Assembly (NCBI GenBank): GCA_025358925.1
Contig: JANYHT010000039.1
Span: 1-64,000, forward strand
Direction: 5' to 3'
DNA length: 64,000 bases
DNA from: Gemmatimonadaceae bacterium
GTDB taxonomy: Bacteria > Gemmatimonadota > Gemmatimonadetes > Gemmatimonadales > Gemmatimonadaceae
Part shown: one piece after another, positions 28,735 to 40,209 of the stretch
Position numbering within the stretch: the stretch's first letter is position 1
How the letters are laid out: each line of letters begins with the position of its first letter
The notes under the pieces: generated by a model
Databases searched by the model: none
Told to the model about the DNA's origin: nothing
Seen by the model: only the letters and a program-made list of their open reading frames with translations
Program-made: the position numbers and the translations under genes

Positions 28735-29285
28735 TACACTAACTCCAAAAGAATGCGCGATACTGACTCGGGCGTCACCGACTCCACGAACGCGTTGTTG
28801 ATCATGATTGGCGTTGCGAACCCGCACGCGCCAAGGCATTCGACTTCGATGACTGTGAATTTGCCGTCCGCGCTGGTCAGGCCGAGCTCACCACACCCCG
28901 TGTGTTCGAGCAAGGCGCGCACGACGTCTTCGGCACCGCACACGTTGCACGGCGTCGTTGTGCACACTTGTATGAAATGCCGTCCGACAGGATGCAGGTG
29001 ATACATGGTGTAAAAAGAGACGACGCCTTTGACATATGCCGCCGTGATCGACAACACCTGTGCCACTTCTTCCATCGCGGCTTCGCTCACCCATCCATAC
29101 ATGTCTTGCACCATCCACAGCGCGGGAAGCAGCGCGGCTTGCTTTGACGGATAGCGCGTCAAAATGGCGTCGAGTTCGACGCGACGTGCACCAGTAAAGA
29201 CGGGCACGTACGCCGCATCGTCGTGCCGCGAATGCGGTGCTGCGGCGATGAGCGCGCCGCCGCTCGCGGAGGGTCCGTGACTCAC
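28734..29285 (-). CDS. nuoE: NADH-quinone oxidoreductase subunit E
   Basis: NuoE is the thioredoxin-fold 2Fe-2S (N1a) protein beside NuoF. The 183-residue product shows the ligand pairs CTTTPC and CLGAC with normal spacing and the helical YGWVSEAAMEEVA segment. About 25 N-terminal residues are variable. Start is GTG at 29285, overlapping the nuoD stop (GTGA). Confidence 0.96.
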   Translation of the reverse strand: MSHGPSASGGALIAAAPHSRHDDAAYVPVFTGARRVELDAILTRYPSKQAALLPALWMVQDMYGWVSEAAMEEVAQVLSITAAYVKGVVSFYTMYHLHPVGRHFIQVCTTTPCNVCGAEDVVRALLEHTGCGELGLTSADGKFTVIEVECLGACGFATPIMINNAFVESVTPESVSRILLELV

Positions 29286-30589
29286 CGATCAATCTCTCCC
29301 ATCACGATATCGATGCTTGCGTTGATCGCGATCACGTCGGATAACAAATGACCTTCGACCATCTTGGGAATAGCCGACAAGTTGACGAACGACGGCGGGC
29401 GAATACGCCAACGCACCGGCTTTGCCGAACCATCACTCACCATGTAGTAACCCTTCTCGCCCTTCGGGCTTTCGACGGCGACGTAGCATTCGCCCGCCGG
29501 CGGACGTGGACCTTCCATCACCAGTTTGAAATGATGGATCATCGATTCCATTTCGCTCGTCGCTTTATGTTTTGGCGGTAAAATCAGACGAGGATCGTCG
29601 ACGTTGATCGGACCGTCGGGGAGACGTCGTACCGCTTGCTCAAGTATGCGAATGCTCTGTCGCATCTCGTCAACGCGCACGAGAAACCGATCATACACAT
29701 CGCCTACGGTGCCCACTGGAACATCGAAATCGTACGTTTCGTAATCGAGGTACGGAACATCCTTGCGGACGTCGTAGGCCACACCAGACGCGCGCAACAT
29801 CGGGCCGGATAAGCCGGCGTTGACGGCCTCCTCGGCGTTCATCGCGCCGAGTCCCACCGTCCGTCCCGCCCAAATAGCGTTGGTTTCGAGCATGCGGACC
29901 GATTCATCAAGGGTTTTTGGAAATCCTTTGATAAACGCCTTCAAACCGTCGAGCCAACCATCGGGAATATCCGCGGCCATACCACCAACGCGTGTGAGCG
30001 AGGTGGTTAGTCGCGCACCGATCCAACCTTCAAGCAAGTTGTAAACGTTTTCGCGTTCTTGATATAGCCAGAGAAACGGCGTGAACGCGCCGAGATCGAC
30101 CGACGTTGTACCAAGCCATACGACGTGAGAGATAATGCGCGAGAGTTCCATCGCAATCACGCGCAAGACCGTGCAGCGTGGTGTGATCTCCACGCCGAAA
30201 AGACGTTCACAGCCGAGCGCAAACGCGACGTTGTTGCCCGGCGAATTGAGGTAGTCTTCCCGATCGGTCCACGGAATGATCTGATTGTATTGCCGATACT
30301 CGCCGATCTTCTCGAAACCGCAGTGCAGATATCCGATATGCGGGATGCAGCGCACCACGGTTTCGCCGTCGAGTTCGAGTACTAGGCGGAGGACGCCGTG
30401 TGTTGCCGGGTGTTGTGGCCCGATGTTGATCAACATGTGATCGGACGATAGCTCGGGTTCCATACTCGCAGTCGTTTCGAGGCCGATCGCATTTCCGCCG
30501 TGCACAACCAAGGGTGCGCGCAGGGGCAAACCGTTTGCATCGAGACCGCTGGTGCCCAGCGCCACTTCGATTGTCCGCCGCTCCGTCAT
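29282..30589 (-). CDS. nuoD: NADH-quinone oxidoreductase subunit D
   Basis: NuoD is the 49-kDa subunit that forms the quinone site with NuoB. The 435-residue protein has INIGPQHPATHGVLR, HIGYLHCGFEKIGE, AFALGCERLFGVE and the terminal SIDIVMGEIDR, all conserved. The first roughly 40 residues are a variable extension. The ATG overlaps the nuoC stop. Confidence 0.97.
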   Translation of the reverse strand: MTERRTIEVALGTSGLDANGLPLRAPLVVHGGNAIGLETTASMEPELSSDHMLINIGPQHPATHGVLRLVLELDGETVVRCIPHIGYLHCGFEKIGEYRQYNQIIPWTDREDYLNSPGNNVAFALGCERLFGVEITPRCTVLRVIAMELSRIISHVVWLGTTSVDLGAFTPFLWLYQERENVYNLLEGWIGARLTTSLTRVGGMAADIPDGWLDGLKAFIKGFPKTLDESVRMLETNAIWAGRTVGLGAMNAEEAVNAGLSGPMLRASGVAYDVRKDVPYLDYETYDFDVPVGTVGDVYDRFLVRVDEMRQSIRILEQAVRRLPDGPINVDDPRLILPPKHKATSEMESMIHHFKLVMEGPRPPAGECYVAVESPKGEKGYYMVSDGSAKPVRWRIRPPSFVNLSAIPKMVEGHLLSDVIAINASIDIVMGEIDR

Positions 30590-31305
30590 TCGCCGCCCTC
30601 TTCACCGTGGCGTAACGCGCGATCCGCCGCGAGACGTGCTTTCATGTCGAGCGGCAACGAATCGTACGCCTCCGCAATGGTGAGTTCGGTCATCGAATAC
30701 CGCGCTTCAGGATCGGCCGCGAGCGCCTGTTTGAGTTGCTCAGCACGACTAAATCGCCCGCGCAACGGAAAATCTTTGCGCAACGGAAATCCTTCGCGAT
30801 AGCTCTCCCAGAGCAAGATACGTCGCAAATCAGGATGTCCTTCGAATCGAATGCCGAACATGTCAAAGCACTCGCGTTCGAGCCAGTCGGCACCAGCATA
30901 GATATCGACAATCGACGCCACCGCGAGTGGCGCCCGTTTCTCGAGCGCGACTTTCAATCGCAAGAATTGTCGACGACCAAGCGCGCGTAAATGCCAGACG
31001 ACTTCGAGCGGTCGTTCCGCCTCGCGATATTCAACGGCGGTCACGTCCACGAGATAGTCGTACCGTTGCGTTGGCTCGTCGTGCAACCATCGTATGATGT
31101 CGTGCAGTGCGGACGCCACAACAAACACCGTCGTCTCGCCCCACGTCACGTCGGTGCGTACGATGGCTGCGCCGAACTGCGCTGCGAGCGCTGCCGCCGT
31201 GGGATTGACCGCGCCGCCCCGATGCGGGATCCCGCGTTGGGTGATCGGCATTCCAACGTGTGGAGACACCGTGGATGGCATCTCGGACTGTTCGTTGCTA
31301 GTCAC
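30586..31305 (-). CDS. nuoC: NADH-quinone oxidoreductase subunit C
   Basis: NuoC is the 30-kDa subunit of the hydrophilic arm. The 239-residue protein contains [12 protein letters not shown], the family signature around [22 protein letters not shown] split by ordinary residues, and [19 protein letters not shown]. It is separate from nuoD, unlike the fused nuoCD of enterics. Start is GTG at 31305, overlapping the nuoB stop (GTGA). The N-terminal 35 residues are variable. Confidence 0.95.
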   Translation of the reverse strand: MTSNEQSEMPSTVSPHVGMPITQRGIPHRGGAVNPTAAALAAQFGAAIVRTDVTWGETTVFVVASALHDIIRWLHDEPTQRYDYLVDVTAVEYREAERPLEVVWHLRALGRRQFLRLKVALEKRAPLAVASIVDIYAGADWLERECFDMFGIRFEGHPDLRRILLWESYREGFPLRKDFPLRGRFSRAEQLKQALAADPEARYSMTELTIAEAYDSLPLDMKARLAADRALRHGEEGGE

Positions 31306-31925
31306 GGATTGGAACGTGTCTGGTTGACCGAATTGCCGAACGGTTCCGACAACTCATCAATGCGAGATGCAGGGATGTAGAGCTGACTCGTCGGATCGGG
31401 TTCGATCTCCAGGTGCTGCGTTCCGTCGCGCAAACGATCTCGTGAGATTTTTTTCTGCAGCATGATGATCGCGTGCATCAATGCTTCTGGGCGCGGCGGA
31501 CAGCCCGGCACATACACATCGACTGGAATGATGGTGTCGATGCCTTGTACCACGGCGTAGTTATCAAACATGCCACCAGTGGACGCGCACGCGCCCATGG
31601 AAATCACCCATTTTGGTTGGGGCATCTGTTGGTAAATGCGACGAATCACGGGCGCCAACTTATACGGCACGCGCCCAGCACAAATGAGCACATCGGCCTG
31701 ACGTGGCGAGTAACTGAGTCGCTCCATCCCAAAACGTGCGAGATCGAAACGACTCGCAGCGGTCGACATAAACTCGATGGCGCAGCATGCGGTTCCAAAT
31801 GGCATCGGCCACAATGAACCCGCGCGCGCCCAATTGACGAGGAAGTCGAGACGCGTCGTAATCCAGCCGTCGTGCGACGAGGTTTCAGTGGATGTCCGTG
31901 CCAACTCACCATGTGTCATTCCCAT
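31302..31925 (-). CDS. nuoB: NADH-quinone oxidoreductase subunit B
   Basis: NuoB holds cluster N2, the last cluster before quinone. The 207-residue protein has all four ligands: the adjacent cysteines in [10 protein letters not shown], the cysteine in [11 protein letters not shown] and that in [15 protein letters not shown] at 31925 is preceded by AAGGGAG at seven bases and overlaps nuoA by ten bases; a second ATG at 31919 overlaps the nuoA stop (ATGA). The longer open frame to 32084 is not supported. Confidence 0.96.
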   Translation of the reverse strand: MGMTHGELARTSTETSSHDGWITTRLDFLVNWARAGSLWPMPFGTACCAIEFMSTAASRFDLARFGMERLSYSPRQADVLICAGRVPYKLAPVIRRIYQQMPQPKWVISMGACASTGGMFDNYAVVQGIDTIIPVDVYVPGCPPRPEALMHAIIMLQKKISRDRLRDGTQHLEIEPDPTSQLYIPASRIDELSEPFGNSVNQTRSNP

Positions 31926-32320
31926 GTCAGTGCTCCCTTCTTCCAGACATAGACGAAACCGACCACGAGGATGGCAGCGAACACTAACATTTCGCCGAGT
32001 CCGAAGAACGACAACTGTCCCGTGGGACAAGCGTCGTTCAGCATGGGAACTGCGCACGAGAGCTGGCGATACTGCACGCCCCACGGAATCATGAACACCG
32101 TTTCGATGTCGAACACGATGAACAGCATGGCGACGAGGTAGAACTTCACGGAGAAGCGCTCGCGAGCGTCGCCTAAGGGTGCAATGCCAGACTCGTAGGG
32201 CTGTGCTTTAACGGCCGTGGGTTGCGCGCGCACCGTGAGATGCGCGACGCCGAGAATCACGACGGCGTTCAGAATGACAAATCCGAGCAGGAGCAGGACC
32301 GGCAGGTAGTTTCGAAGCAT
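31916..32320 (-). CDS. nuoA: NADH-quinone oxidoreductase subunit A
   Basis: NuoA is a three-helix membrane subunit at the heel of complex I. The 134-residue protein has [20 protein letters not shown] and [14 protein letters not shown], both diagnostic. It is the first gene of a 14-gene nuo operon (A to N) that runs without other genes to 17895. The upstream gap to dcd probably holds the operon promoter. Confidence 0.97.
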   Translation of the reverse strand: MLRNYLPVLLLLGFVILNAVVILGVAHLTVRAQPTAVKAQPYESGIAPLGDARERFSVKFYLVAMLFIVFDIETVFMIPWGVQYRQLSCAVPMLNDACPTGQLSFFGLGEMLVFAAILVVGFVYVWKKGALTWE

Positions 32321-32576
32321 CGAGGCGTAGCGAGTCGCGAAAACGCGGACTTCGTGAAAGAATTCACAAAGGCTTTTAGGAAATTAGCGGTAGGACCGCC
32401 GGCTCTCAACGGCTAACAGGTGCGTGTGGTTCGCGCGTCCCCGCAAATGTCGAATTTCAGCGGTTTTCATGCGGATCGTCGCGCGTTGCTTGGCACTCGT
32501 CAGCGCGCGCCTCTACCTTACCGCGCGGCTCAGCCGTACGACGACGGCGCTCGTCCACCTCAATTCGACCACGCTC
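32321..32576. other. Divergent intergenic region between nuoA and dcd
   Basis: A 256-base stretch between oppositely oriented genes, so it must hold both starts of transcription. Seen: a small inverted repeat GTGAA-N4-TTCAC at 32354-32367, a hairpin GCGGT-AGG-ACCGC within a wider TTAGC/GCTAA pair, and a weak plus-strand promoter-like pair TTGGCA (32490) and TACCTT (32514) 18 bases apart. None is strong. The dcd frame stays open through much of it, but not with family-like sequence. Confidence 0.4.
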
Positions 32577-33131
32577 ATGGGGCTCTGCTCCGACCGCTGG
32601 ATTACGCGCATGGCGCGCGAACATGGCATGATTGAACCGTTCGAAGATCGCCAAGTGCGTGAGGGCGTCATCTCGTACGGCGTGAGTTCATACGGTTATG
32701 ACATGCGAGTGGCGCGCGAGTTCAAGATCTTCACGAACGTATTGAGTTCGATCGTGGATCCGAAGGCGTTCGACCCGCGAAGCTTCGTCGAGTTTGAAGG
32801 CGACTTCTGTATCGTGCCGCCGAATTCCTTCGCGTTAGCGCGCAGTGTCGAATACTTCCGCATTCCCCGTAACGTGCTCACTCTCACCGTAGGCAAGAGC
32901 ACGTACGCTCGCTGTGGCATCATCACAAACGTCACGCCATTCGAACCCGAATGGGAAGGATATGTAACGCTCGAGATTTCGAACACGACGCCGCTACCGG
33001 CGAAGATTTACGCGAACGAGGGCATTGCCCAAGTGGTGTTCTTCACGGGCGATGAGCCGCCCGAAATCAGCTACGGCGACAAGAAGGGGAAGTACCAAGG
33101 GCAGCATGGCGTGACGCTGCCACGCATCTAA
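32577..33131 (+). CDS. dcd: dCTP deaminase
   Basis: Dcd deaminates dCTP to feed dUTP and dTMP synthesis. The 184-residue product from [13 protein letters not shown] has [12 protein letters not shown], the nucleotide-binding [10 protein letters not shown] and the catalytic-glutamate segment [20 protein letters not shown], followed by [13 protein letters not shown]. The frame extends 51 codons upstream, but homologues start at this methionine. Whether it is the mono- or bifunctional (dUMP-forming) form is not resolved. It is the only complete plus-strand gene here and converges on the end of the mdh-sdh operon with nine bases between stops. Confidence 0.94.
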   Translation: MGLCSDRWITRMAREHGMIEPFEDRQVREGVISYGVSSYGYDMRVAREFKIFTNVLSSIVDPKAFDPRSFVEFEGDFCIVPPNSFALARSVEYFRIPRNVLTLTVGKSTYARCGIITNVTPFEPEWEGYVTLEISNTTPLPAKIYANEGIAQVVFFTGDEPPEISYGDKKGKYQGQHGVTLPRI

Positions 33132-33140
33132 CAACGAGCG

Positions 33141-33794
33141 TTAGGCCGTCGCGTAGACGTAGCGGCAGCCGAGATCCTGCGCGCGTTGCAACGCCACGAC
33201 CATCGCGGGCACCACTTCTATACCCGGCAACAGATTCGCCCGCGCTTCGTCGGCGAACGCCGTGCGTGCGGCCGGGTCAGCGCGTGCGGGCTCGGGCAGA
33301 AAGCGCGAGCCGGACGCGCGGAGTGAATTATTGCACGCGAGTAGGATGGCGCCACGCGCGATAAGCGCGGCAACGAGATCCGTGCCCTGAGGTCCGTTCG
33401 GGTTTTTTGTACCCGTCATCAGCATCGTTTCGGCGATGGGATACTTTGCCCACATCGCATCGTTGAACAGCAGCCCGATGGAGCGGCCGTTCAAGCCAAC
33501 AACAACACCGCTGTCTCCGTCGCGCAATCCGTAACTGTTTTTTTGCGTGTCGAGAAACGTACGCGCCCAACCGATGGCCAGTCCGTCTGCCGCGAGATGC
33601 GAATGAAACACAACGCGATGCGCGCCAGCGGCTGTGAGTCGTTGCATCCACGGCTCGGGCTCGCCGACGTTGCGCGGCGCCATCATGGCATCAGCGCGTC
33701 GCGCAACACTCGACAAGCCAAGCCCAGCACCAACGGAGACCAAGCGAGCGAGGAACGTGCGGCGAGGTGATGAACTAGACGTCTCGTCGATCAT
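33141..33794 (-). CDS. Tat-exported DsrE-like protein
   Basis: A 217-residue protein. The N terminus has a twin-arginine signal: SPRRTFLARL followed by a hydrophobic stretch to about residue 30. The mature part looks like the DsrE/DsrF-like fold (COG1416 type): HRVVFHSHLAADGLAIGWARTF is split by ordinary residues, then GVVVGLNGRSIGLLF, ILLACNNSLRASG with a cysteine at the usual place, and GIEVVPAMVVALQRAQDLG. Such proteins often handle sulfur. The ATG overlaps the end of the TsdA-like gene (ATGA), so the pair is translationally coupled. The family call is by pattern; substrate unknown. Confidence 0.72.
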   Translation of the reverse strand: MIDETSSSSPRRTFLARLVSVGAGLGLSSVARRADAMMAPRNVGEPEPWMQRLTAAGAHRVVFHSHLAADGLAIGWARTFLDTQKNSYGLRDGDSGVVVGLNGRSIGLLFNDAMWAKYPIAETMLMTGTKNPNGPQGTDLVAALIARGAILLACNNSLRASGSRFLPEPARADPAARTAFADEARANLLPGIEVVPAMVVALQRAQDLGCRYVYATA

Positions 33795-34654
33795 GGCGTA
33801 CGCACCGTGGCGGGAGCAATTGGAGAAACGCGACGCGGAAGTACGGCGCGTGTTGGAGGCAACAGTTTTCCAGCGTCGCGCGCCCCGTTCGTGGCATAGG
33901 CCACGTCCATCGGAGGATCGCCTTTCGGCCAATCACGCTCTTTCCCGGGATGATCTTGACGCGGCTTTGCGAGCACGTACGCAGCCACGTCAGCTGCGTC
34001 TTGCGCGGTGAGTTGCGTGGCCTTGTCATACGGCATATTCGCGCGCACAAACGTTGCTAAGACCGTTTGACGCGAGAGCCCCGCCCCAATGGAATAACTA
34101 CGCGCACCCCACACGGCCGGTGCGAGTTTGGCGATCCCGCGTCCGTCAACTGCGTGACAACGCACACACGTTGTCGCGTAGACGCGTCCGCCGTGCCGCA
34201 CGTTACCCACCAACTTCACGGTATCTGGCGCGGCGGGTCGTGGCAGCGCGCCGAGCGAGTCGAGGTACGCGAGAATGTCTCGCATCGCGGAGCCATTTTC
34301 AGGGAGGGCGCGTCCAGCAAGACTTCGCGTCACGCATTCGTTCACGCGTTGCGTCAATGTTTCTTCGGCGCCGCGACGCGAACGATATTTCGGATATCTA
34401 ACTGCAGTATTGAGCCACGGCATCGCGTTGGCGCGCGTGCCTTCGTCCAAATGACAACTCGTACAACGCAGTCGATTTCCGCTGTATTGTGGCAACGAAT
34501 CACGAAAGGCGTTCAGCAGCGCTCTGCCGCGCGCTGTATTCCCGACCTGCGTCGTTGCGGGCTGCGCCCGCGCTCCACGCGCCGCGCTCAGAACCAAACA
34601 TGCGCAAAGCACCAGCACCCCCGCTGCTTTGCACACGCCAACTGTCACACGCAT
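33791..34654 (-). CDS. tsdA: TsdA-like dihaem cytochrome c (probable thiosulfate dehydrogenase/tetrathionate reductase)
   Basis: A 287-residue exported dihaem cytochrome with a Sec signal peptide (cleavage probably after RGARA, residue 30). Haem sites are CTSCH (64-68) and CVRCH (163-167). Between them YPKYRSRRG, TLTQRVNEC (C107) and RSLAGRALP match TsdA, where such a cysteine is the axial ligand of the active haem; M207 in ANMPYD is a candidate ligand of the second haem. TsdA joins two thiosulfates to tetrathionate and can work in reverse. Only four bases separate it from sdhB. The activity is inferred from motifs; other cytochrome c families lack this combination. Confidence 0.8.
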   Translation of the reverse strand: MRVTVGVCKAAGVLVLCACLVLSAARGARAQPATTQVGNTARGRALLNAFRDSLPQYSGNRLRCTSCHLDEGTRANAMPWLNTAVRYPKYRSRRGAEETLTQRVNECVTRSLAGRALPENGSAMRDILAYLDSLGALPRPAAPDTVKLVGNVRHGGRVYATTCVRCHAVDGRGIAKLAPAVWGARSYSIGAGLSRQTVLATFVRANMPYDKATQLTAQDAADVAAYVLAKPRQDHPGKERDWPKGDPPMDVAYATNGARDAGKLLPPTRAVLPRRVSPIAPATVRTP

Positions 34655-34658
34655 TTCG

Positions 34659-35432
34659 CTATGCCGAGGCGGTTGCCGCGCGTGGCTCGCGACGCTTGGC
34701 CGTGGCCAGCAAGAAGTCGCGATTCATCTGCTTAATAACGTCGATGCTGATTTCCTTCGGACATGCTTCCATGCATTCACCCACGAGTGTGCAGTGGCCG
34801 AACCCTTCCAAATCCATCTGTTCAACCATGGCGAGGGCACGCTTGTCGCGCTCCGGCTGTCCCTGCGGCAGTGCACCGAGATGGGAGATCTTTGCGCCCG
34901 TGAACAACGATGCCGAAGCATTGGGACACGCTGCAACGCACGCGCCGCATCCAATACACGCGGCCGCATCCATCGCCCCTTCGACGATGTCTTTGCCGAT
35001 CAAAATCTCGTTTGCGTCGCGTGCGCCGCCCGTGTTCGTGGATACAAAACCACCGGCCTGAATGATGCGATCAAACGCGGACCGATTGGTCACAAGATCC
35101 TTGATGACCGGAAACGACGAGGCACGCCACGGCTCAACGGTGATGCTCTCGCCGTCGTTGAACGCCCGCATATGCAACTGACACGTGGCGGTACCTGCCC
35201 CCGGTCCGTGCGCTTGTCCGTTGATCATCATCGAACACGAGCCGCAAATGCCTTCGCGACAATCATGCGCGAACGCGACCGGCTCTTTCCCGGCAACCGT
35301 CAGTTGTTCGTTGAGCATGTCGAACATTTCGAGGAACGACATGTCGTTACTAACGCCGTCGACCGTATACGGCTCGAGGCTGCCCTTCGTCGTGGCGTTG
35401 GACTGACGCCAGACCTTCAGTGTGAGCTTCAT
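34659..35432 (-). CDS. sdhB: Succinate dehydrogenase/fumarate reductase iron-sulfur subunit
   Basis: SdhB passes electrons from the flavoprotein to the membrane quinone. The 257-residue protein has the 2Fe-2S motif CREGICGSC, the 4Fe-4S motif [12 protein letters not shown] and the third set [12 protein letters not shown]. The ATG overlaps the sdhA stop by one base (TAATG). It is followed after four bases by a TsdA-like cytochrome gene, an unusual extension of the operon. Confidence 0.97.
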   Translation of the reverse strand: MKLTLKVWRQSNATTKGSLEPYTVDGVSNDMSFLEMFDMLNEQLTVAGKEPVAFAHDCREGICGSCSMMINGQAHGPGAGTATCQLHMRAFNDGESITVEPWRASSFPVIKDLVTNRSAFDRIIQAGGFVSTNTGGARDANEILIGKDIVEGAMDAAACIGCGACVAACPNASASLFTGAKISHLGALPQGQPERDKRALAMVEQMDLEGFGHCTLVGECMEACPKEISIDVIKQMNRDFLLATAKRREPRAATASA

Positions 35433-37345
35433 TACTTGTAGCTCCGCGTGGAGAGGTGCACGTTTTCATACACCAGCGGCTCCTTGTTCAAAATGGGTGC
35501 GGCGTTCGCACCAGCGTACTCCCACGCAGCAACGTAGGCAAAATGTTCGTCATCACGCTTGGCTTCACCCGCATCCTGATACTCCACGCGGAAATGACCA
35601 CCGCACGACTCTTCACGATCCAACGCATCTCGGCACATTAATTCGCCCAGCTCCAGAAAATCTGCAACGCGCCCTGCACGTTCCAGCGACTGATTGAGCG
35701 ACTCTCCAGTGCCGGGCACGTTCACGTTGGTCCAAAACTCCTCGCGCAATTTTGGCAAGAGCTCAAGGGCCGTCGTTAGACCGTCGCGCGTGCGCGCCAT
35801 CCCACAATAGTCCCAGATAATTTTACCGAGCTCTCTGTGAATAGAATCGACGGTACGTGTACCACGAATGTCTAACAGCTTTTGCTGCTGCGCATGCACG
35901 TCTGCTTCGGCAGCCGCGAAGGCCGGATGCGTGTTATCAACAGGCGCGAGCTTCGTACTCGCGATGTAATTGCCGATGGTGTACGGCAATACAAAGTATC
36001 CGTCCGCCAAGCCCTGCATCAACGCAGAAGCACCGAGCCTATTCGCGCCGTGATCGGAGAAATTGGCCTCACCGATGCAGTGCAGGCCCGGAATGGTGGT
36101 CATCAAGTTGTAATCCACCCATAGGCCACCCATCGTGTAATGCACCGCAGGATAAATGCGCATGGGCATTTCATACGGATTTTCATCCGTGATCCGTTGA
36201 TACATGTCAAACAAATTGCCGTATCGTTCCGCGATCGTTTTTTGTCCTAAGCGCTTGATCGCATCAGCAAAATCGAGATACACGCCGAGCCCACCGGGAC
36301 CCACCCCGCGACCATCATCACACGCTTCCTTCGCAGCTCTCGACGCGATGTCTCGCGGCGCCAGATTGCCAAAGCTCGGATATTTGCGCTCGAGAAAATA
36401 GTCGCGCTCCGTTTCCGGAATCTGCGACGGTTTGCGCGCATCGCCCTTCGCCAACGGCACCCACACGCGGCCGTCATTCCGCAATGACTCGGACATCAAC
36501 GTGAGTTTCGACTGATGATCGCCGCTCACGGGAATGCACGTCGGATGAATTTGCGTGTAACACGGATTCGCAAATGCCGCGCCCTTCTTATGCGCGCGCC
36601 AAATTGCGGAGGCATTACAAAACTTTGCGTTGGTGCTGAGATAGAACACGTTGCTGTAACCACCTGTCGCGAGCACGACCGCGTCCGCCGCGTGCGACGT
36701 GATCTTCCCGGTGAGCAAATTGCGCGTGACAATACCGCGCGCATACCCGTCCACCACGACCAAGTCTAACATTTCCTCAAACGTGTGCATGTCGACCGCA
36801 CCAAGGCCAATCTGCCGCTCGAGCGACTGATACGCGCCGAGCAACAATTGCTGTCCGGTTTGCCCACGCGCGTAAAAGGTGCGCGAGACTTGCGCCCCGC
36901 CAAACGAACGATTGGTCAGCAACCCACCGTACTCGCGCGCAAAGGGTACGCCCTGCGCGACGCACTGATCGATGATACTGACTGACACTTGCGCGAGCCG
37001 ATACACGTTGGCCTCGCGCGCGCGAAAATCGCCACCCTTAATCGTGTCGTAAAACAAACGACGCACACTATCGCCGTCGTTCTGATAATTCTTTGCAGCG
37101 TTGATGCCACCCTGCGCGGCGATCGAATGCGCGCGACGCGGCGAATCGTGATATACGAAGCACGATACCTTGTAGCCGAGCTCCGCCATCGTCGCCGTTG
37201 CGGATGCGCCAGCCAATCCCGCACCGACCACAATGACATGGTGACGACGTTTGTTGGCCGGATTGACGAGCTTCATCGAAAACCGATGCTCATCCCACTT
37301 GGCTTCAAGCGGCCCATCAGGAATATTCGCGTTCAGATTAAGCAT
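35432..37345 (-). CDS. sdhA: Succinate dehydrogenase/fumarate reductase flavoprotein subunit
   Basis: SdhA oxidises succinate with covalently bound FAD. The 637-residue protein has a GAGLAGASA dinucleotide fold, the FAD-attachment region [23 protein letters not shown] and [18 protein letters not shown]. Length and the HPTC segment match the non-classical B. subtilis/Bacteroidetes-type enzyme rather than the proteobacterial four-subunit type. Starts one base after the sdhC stop. Confidence 0.97.
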   Translation of the reverse strand: MLNLNANIPDGPLEAKWDEHRFSMKLVNPANKRRHHVIVVGAGLAGASATATMAELGYKVSCFVYHDSPRRAHSIAAQGGINAAKNYQNDGDSVRRLFYDTIKGGDFRAREANVYRLAQVSVSIIDQCVAQGVPFAREYGGLLTNRSFGGAQVSRTFYARGQTGQQLLLGAYQSLERQIGLGAVDMHTFEEMLDLVVVDGYARGIVTRNLLTGKITSHAADAVVLATGGYSNVFYLSTNAKFCNASAIWRAHKKGAAFANPCYTQIHPTCIPVSGDHQSKLTLMSESLRNDGRVWVPLAKGDARKPSQIPETERDYFLERKYPSFGNLAPRDIASRAAKEACDDGRGVGPGGLGVYLDFADAIKRLGQKTIAERYGNLFDMYQRITDENPYEMPMRIYPAVHYTMGGLWVDYNLMTTIPGLHCIGEANFSDHGANRLGASALMQGLADGYFVLPYTIGNYIASTKLAPVDNTHPAFAAAEADVHAQQQKLLDIRGTRTVDSIHRELGKIIWDYCGMARTRDGLTTALELLPKLREEFWTNVNVPGTGESLNQSLERAGRVADFLELGELMCRDALDREESCGGHFRVEYQDAGEAKRDDEHFAYVAAWEYAGANAAPILNKEPLVYENVHLSTRSYK

Positions 37346-37346
37346 G

Positions 37347-38129
37347 TCAGTGCATCTCGCGCGAGCGGAGTGATGCGGTCGGAGCTGGTTGTGCGGTCAT
37401 CGTTGTGCCTGTAACGGTCGGCTCGGCAACTGGTGGCGCGTCTGGAAACAGGCCGCCCAGGGTGGCAAGCGGAATGAGCATGAAACCAGCCGCGACGATC
37501 ACGGCTAGCACGAGCGCTAACGTACGTTTCAATGGCAAAGTGGCGGGACGCGCTATACCGAGCGTGCGCACCGCAGCCCACGTACCGTGATACAGGTGCA
37601 GCGCCAACGCCAACATGGCGAGGACGTAAAAAGCTGCAATCAACGGATTCGATAAACCACTGAGCACGTTGTGATACGGGTCCAGCTCGCGGTAATCGGG
37701 ATGCACCACGCCGAGCGTGAGCTGCAGCAAATGGAAGACAATGAACACCAACAACAACACTCCGCCCCAGCGAATCGTCCGCGCGGCAAATGTCGTGACT
37801 TGCGGACGGCGCTGCACGTAATCCTGCGATCGGGCCGCACGTGATAGCATCGTGAGCTGGTAGGCTGAAATCGCGTGCAGCACCACGCTGATGAGCAGCA
37901 CGGCGCGTACGACGTAAAGCAGCGGCATGCTGGTGCGCAGGAGGAGCGCATAGTGGTGCATGGCATCCTGCCCCTTAAACATGAGCAAGTTGCCCGACAT
38001 GTGACCGATGACGAAGAGGATCCCGACAATCCCCGTCACCGCCATCACGATCTTTTTTCCGATCGTGCTCTGCCAAAAGTGCTTGAGAGCGTACATAAGC
38101 GGGTTGTAAGAAAGAGCCGGCGCCGTCAT
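37347..38129 (-). CDS. sdhC: Succinate dehydrogenase cytochrome b558 subunit
   Basis: A 260-residue membrane anchor with five hydrophobic segments and well spaced histidines in [38 protein letters not shown] and LHLYHGTWA, suited to bind two haem b groups. It is the single-subunit anchor of type B succinate:quinone reductases, which use menaquinone, in line with the mqn genes in this window. A TTG at 38132 precedes the chosen ATG. About 35 C-terminal residues are polar and rich in Ala, Pro and Thr. Confidence 0.93.
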   Translation of the reverse strand: MTAPALSYNPLMYALKHFWQSTIGKKIVMAVTGIVGILFVIGHMSGNLLMFKGQDAMHHYALLLRTSMPLLYVVRAVLLISVVLHAISAYQLTMLSRAARSQDYVQRRPQVTTFAARTIRWGGVLLLVFIVFHLLQLTLGVVHPDYRELDPYHNVLSGLSNPLIAAFYVLAMLALALHLYHGTWAAVRTLGIARPATLPLKRTLALVLAVIVAAGFMLIPLATLGGLFPDAPPVAEPTVTGTTMTAQPAPTASLRSREMH

Positions 38130-38156
38130 CAAAGCGACTGCGCCGACCCGGTTAAA

Positions 38157-39143
<987 letters not shown>

Positions 39144-39213
39144 TCAGGCTACGTCGTGGCGAAGGTAGTTTAGTGAAGTTAGGTCGGTACACAGGAGCGA
39201 GCAACGTAGCAAA

Positions 39214-40209
39214 TCAGCCCCCAACTTGACTCAACGCACGTAGACCACCGACCTGCATTTGCAAGAGTGCGTGTTCTTTTGGTTTTTCGAGTAATGCTTT
39301 TCGAAAGAGTGGTTCCAACGGCTCTCCACGTCGCAATGCGTCGCGCAGGAGCACCTCGTGATCACCGAAGAGACAGGTACGCAGGCGACCATCCGCCGTG
39401 AGGCGAACGCGATTGCAGGTCTCGCAATATGTGTGCGTCATCGGTGTAATGACGCCAACCGTCCCTGCTGCATGCGGTAAACGCCAATAGGTCGCGGGAC
39501 CATTGCCACGTGTTGGACCCGTGTCCGGCGTGAGTGCACCGAGCGTGCGCACACGACACAAGACCTCGTCGCTCGGCACGACATGATCCCATGTAAGTTC
39601 TCGCAGCTCCCCCACGGGCATCAGTTCGATGAAGCGTATGTGCCATGGATGATCACGAGTCAGCGCGGCGAACGATTCAACTTCATCATCGTTGATGCCG
39701 CGCATGACCACCACGTTCACCTTGATCGGATGCAAACCCGCCTGCTCTGCGGCCAGCGCGGCACGTACGAGATCGAAACCCAAATCGCGACGCGCAATGG
39801 AGACGACACGATCGGGCCGCAACGAATCCGCGCTGATGTTCACGCGATCAAGGCCCGCGTCGGCAAGCGCGTGAGCCATCTCCGGTAATTTCACGCCATT
39901 CGTCGACAGCGCGATATCCTCCACATGCCTGATGTCACGCAACATGCGGACGAGCGTCGCAAGTTGTGGTCGGATGGTCGGTTCGCCACCAGTAATGCGA
40001 ATCCGTCGCAAGCCTAACGGGGCTAGCTGCGCGACAACATCCGCAATTTCTTCGTAACGAAGGATCTCGGCTTTCGGGAGCCACGGGAGTCCGGCTAATG
40101 GCATACAGTAACGGCACCGAAAATTGCATCGATCGGTGATCGAGATGCGCAGATATTCGATGCGTCGACCGAATTGATCGAGCGACGTCTCCCTCGTGGG
40201 CTCGTTCAT
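39214..40209 (-). CDS. moaA: GTP 3-prime,8-cyclase
   Basis: MoaA starts molybdenum cofactor synthesis by the radical rearrangement of GTP. The 331-residue protein has the radical SAM motif CNFRCRYC, TGGEPTIR, the C-terminal second cluster CETCNRVRLTADG...CLF and the essential C-terminal Gly-Gly (SQVGG). The ATG overlaps the moaE stop. moaC, needed for the same step, is not in the window. Confidence 0.96.
   Translation of the reverse strand: MNEPTRETSLDQFGRRIEYLRISITDRCNFRCRYCMPLAGLPWLPKAEILRYEEIADVVAQLAPLGLRRIRITGGEPTIRPQLATLVRMLRDIRHVEDIALSTNGVKLPEMAHALADAGLDRVNISADSLRPDRVVSIARRDLGFDLVRAALAAEQAGLHPIKVNVVVMRGINDDEVESFAALTRDHPWHIRFIELMPVGELRELTWDHVVPSDEVLCRVRTLGALTPDTGPTRGNGPATYWRLPHAAGTVGVITPMTHTYCETCNRVRLTADGRLRTCLFGDHEVLLRDALRRGEPLEPLFRKALLEKPKEHALLQMQVGGLRALSQVGG

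Noticed and set aside
32424-32576. 51-codon N-terminal extension of dcd
   Set aside because: Open but not conserved-looking; dCTP deaminases begin at the methionine at 32577.
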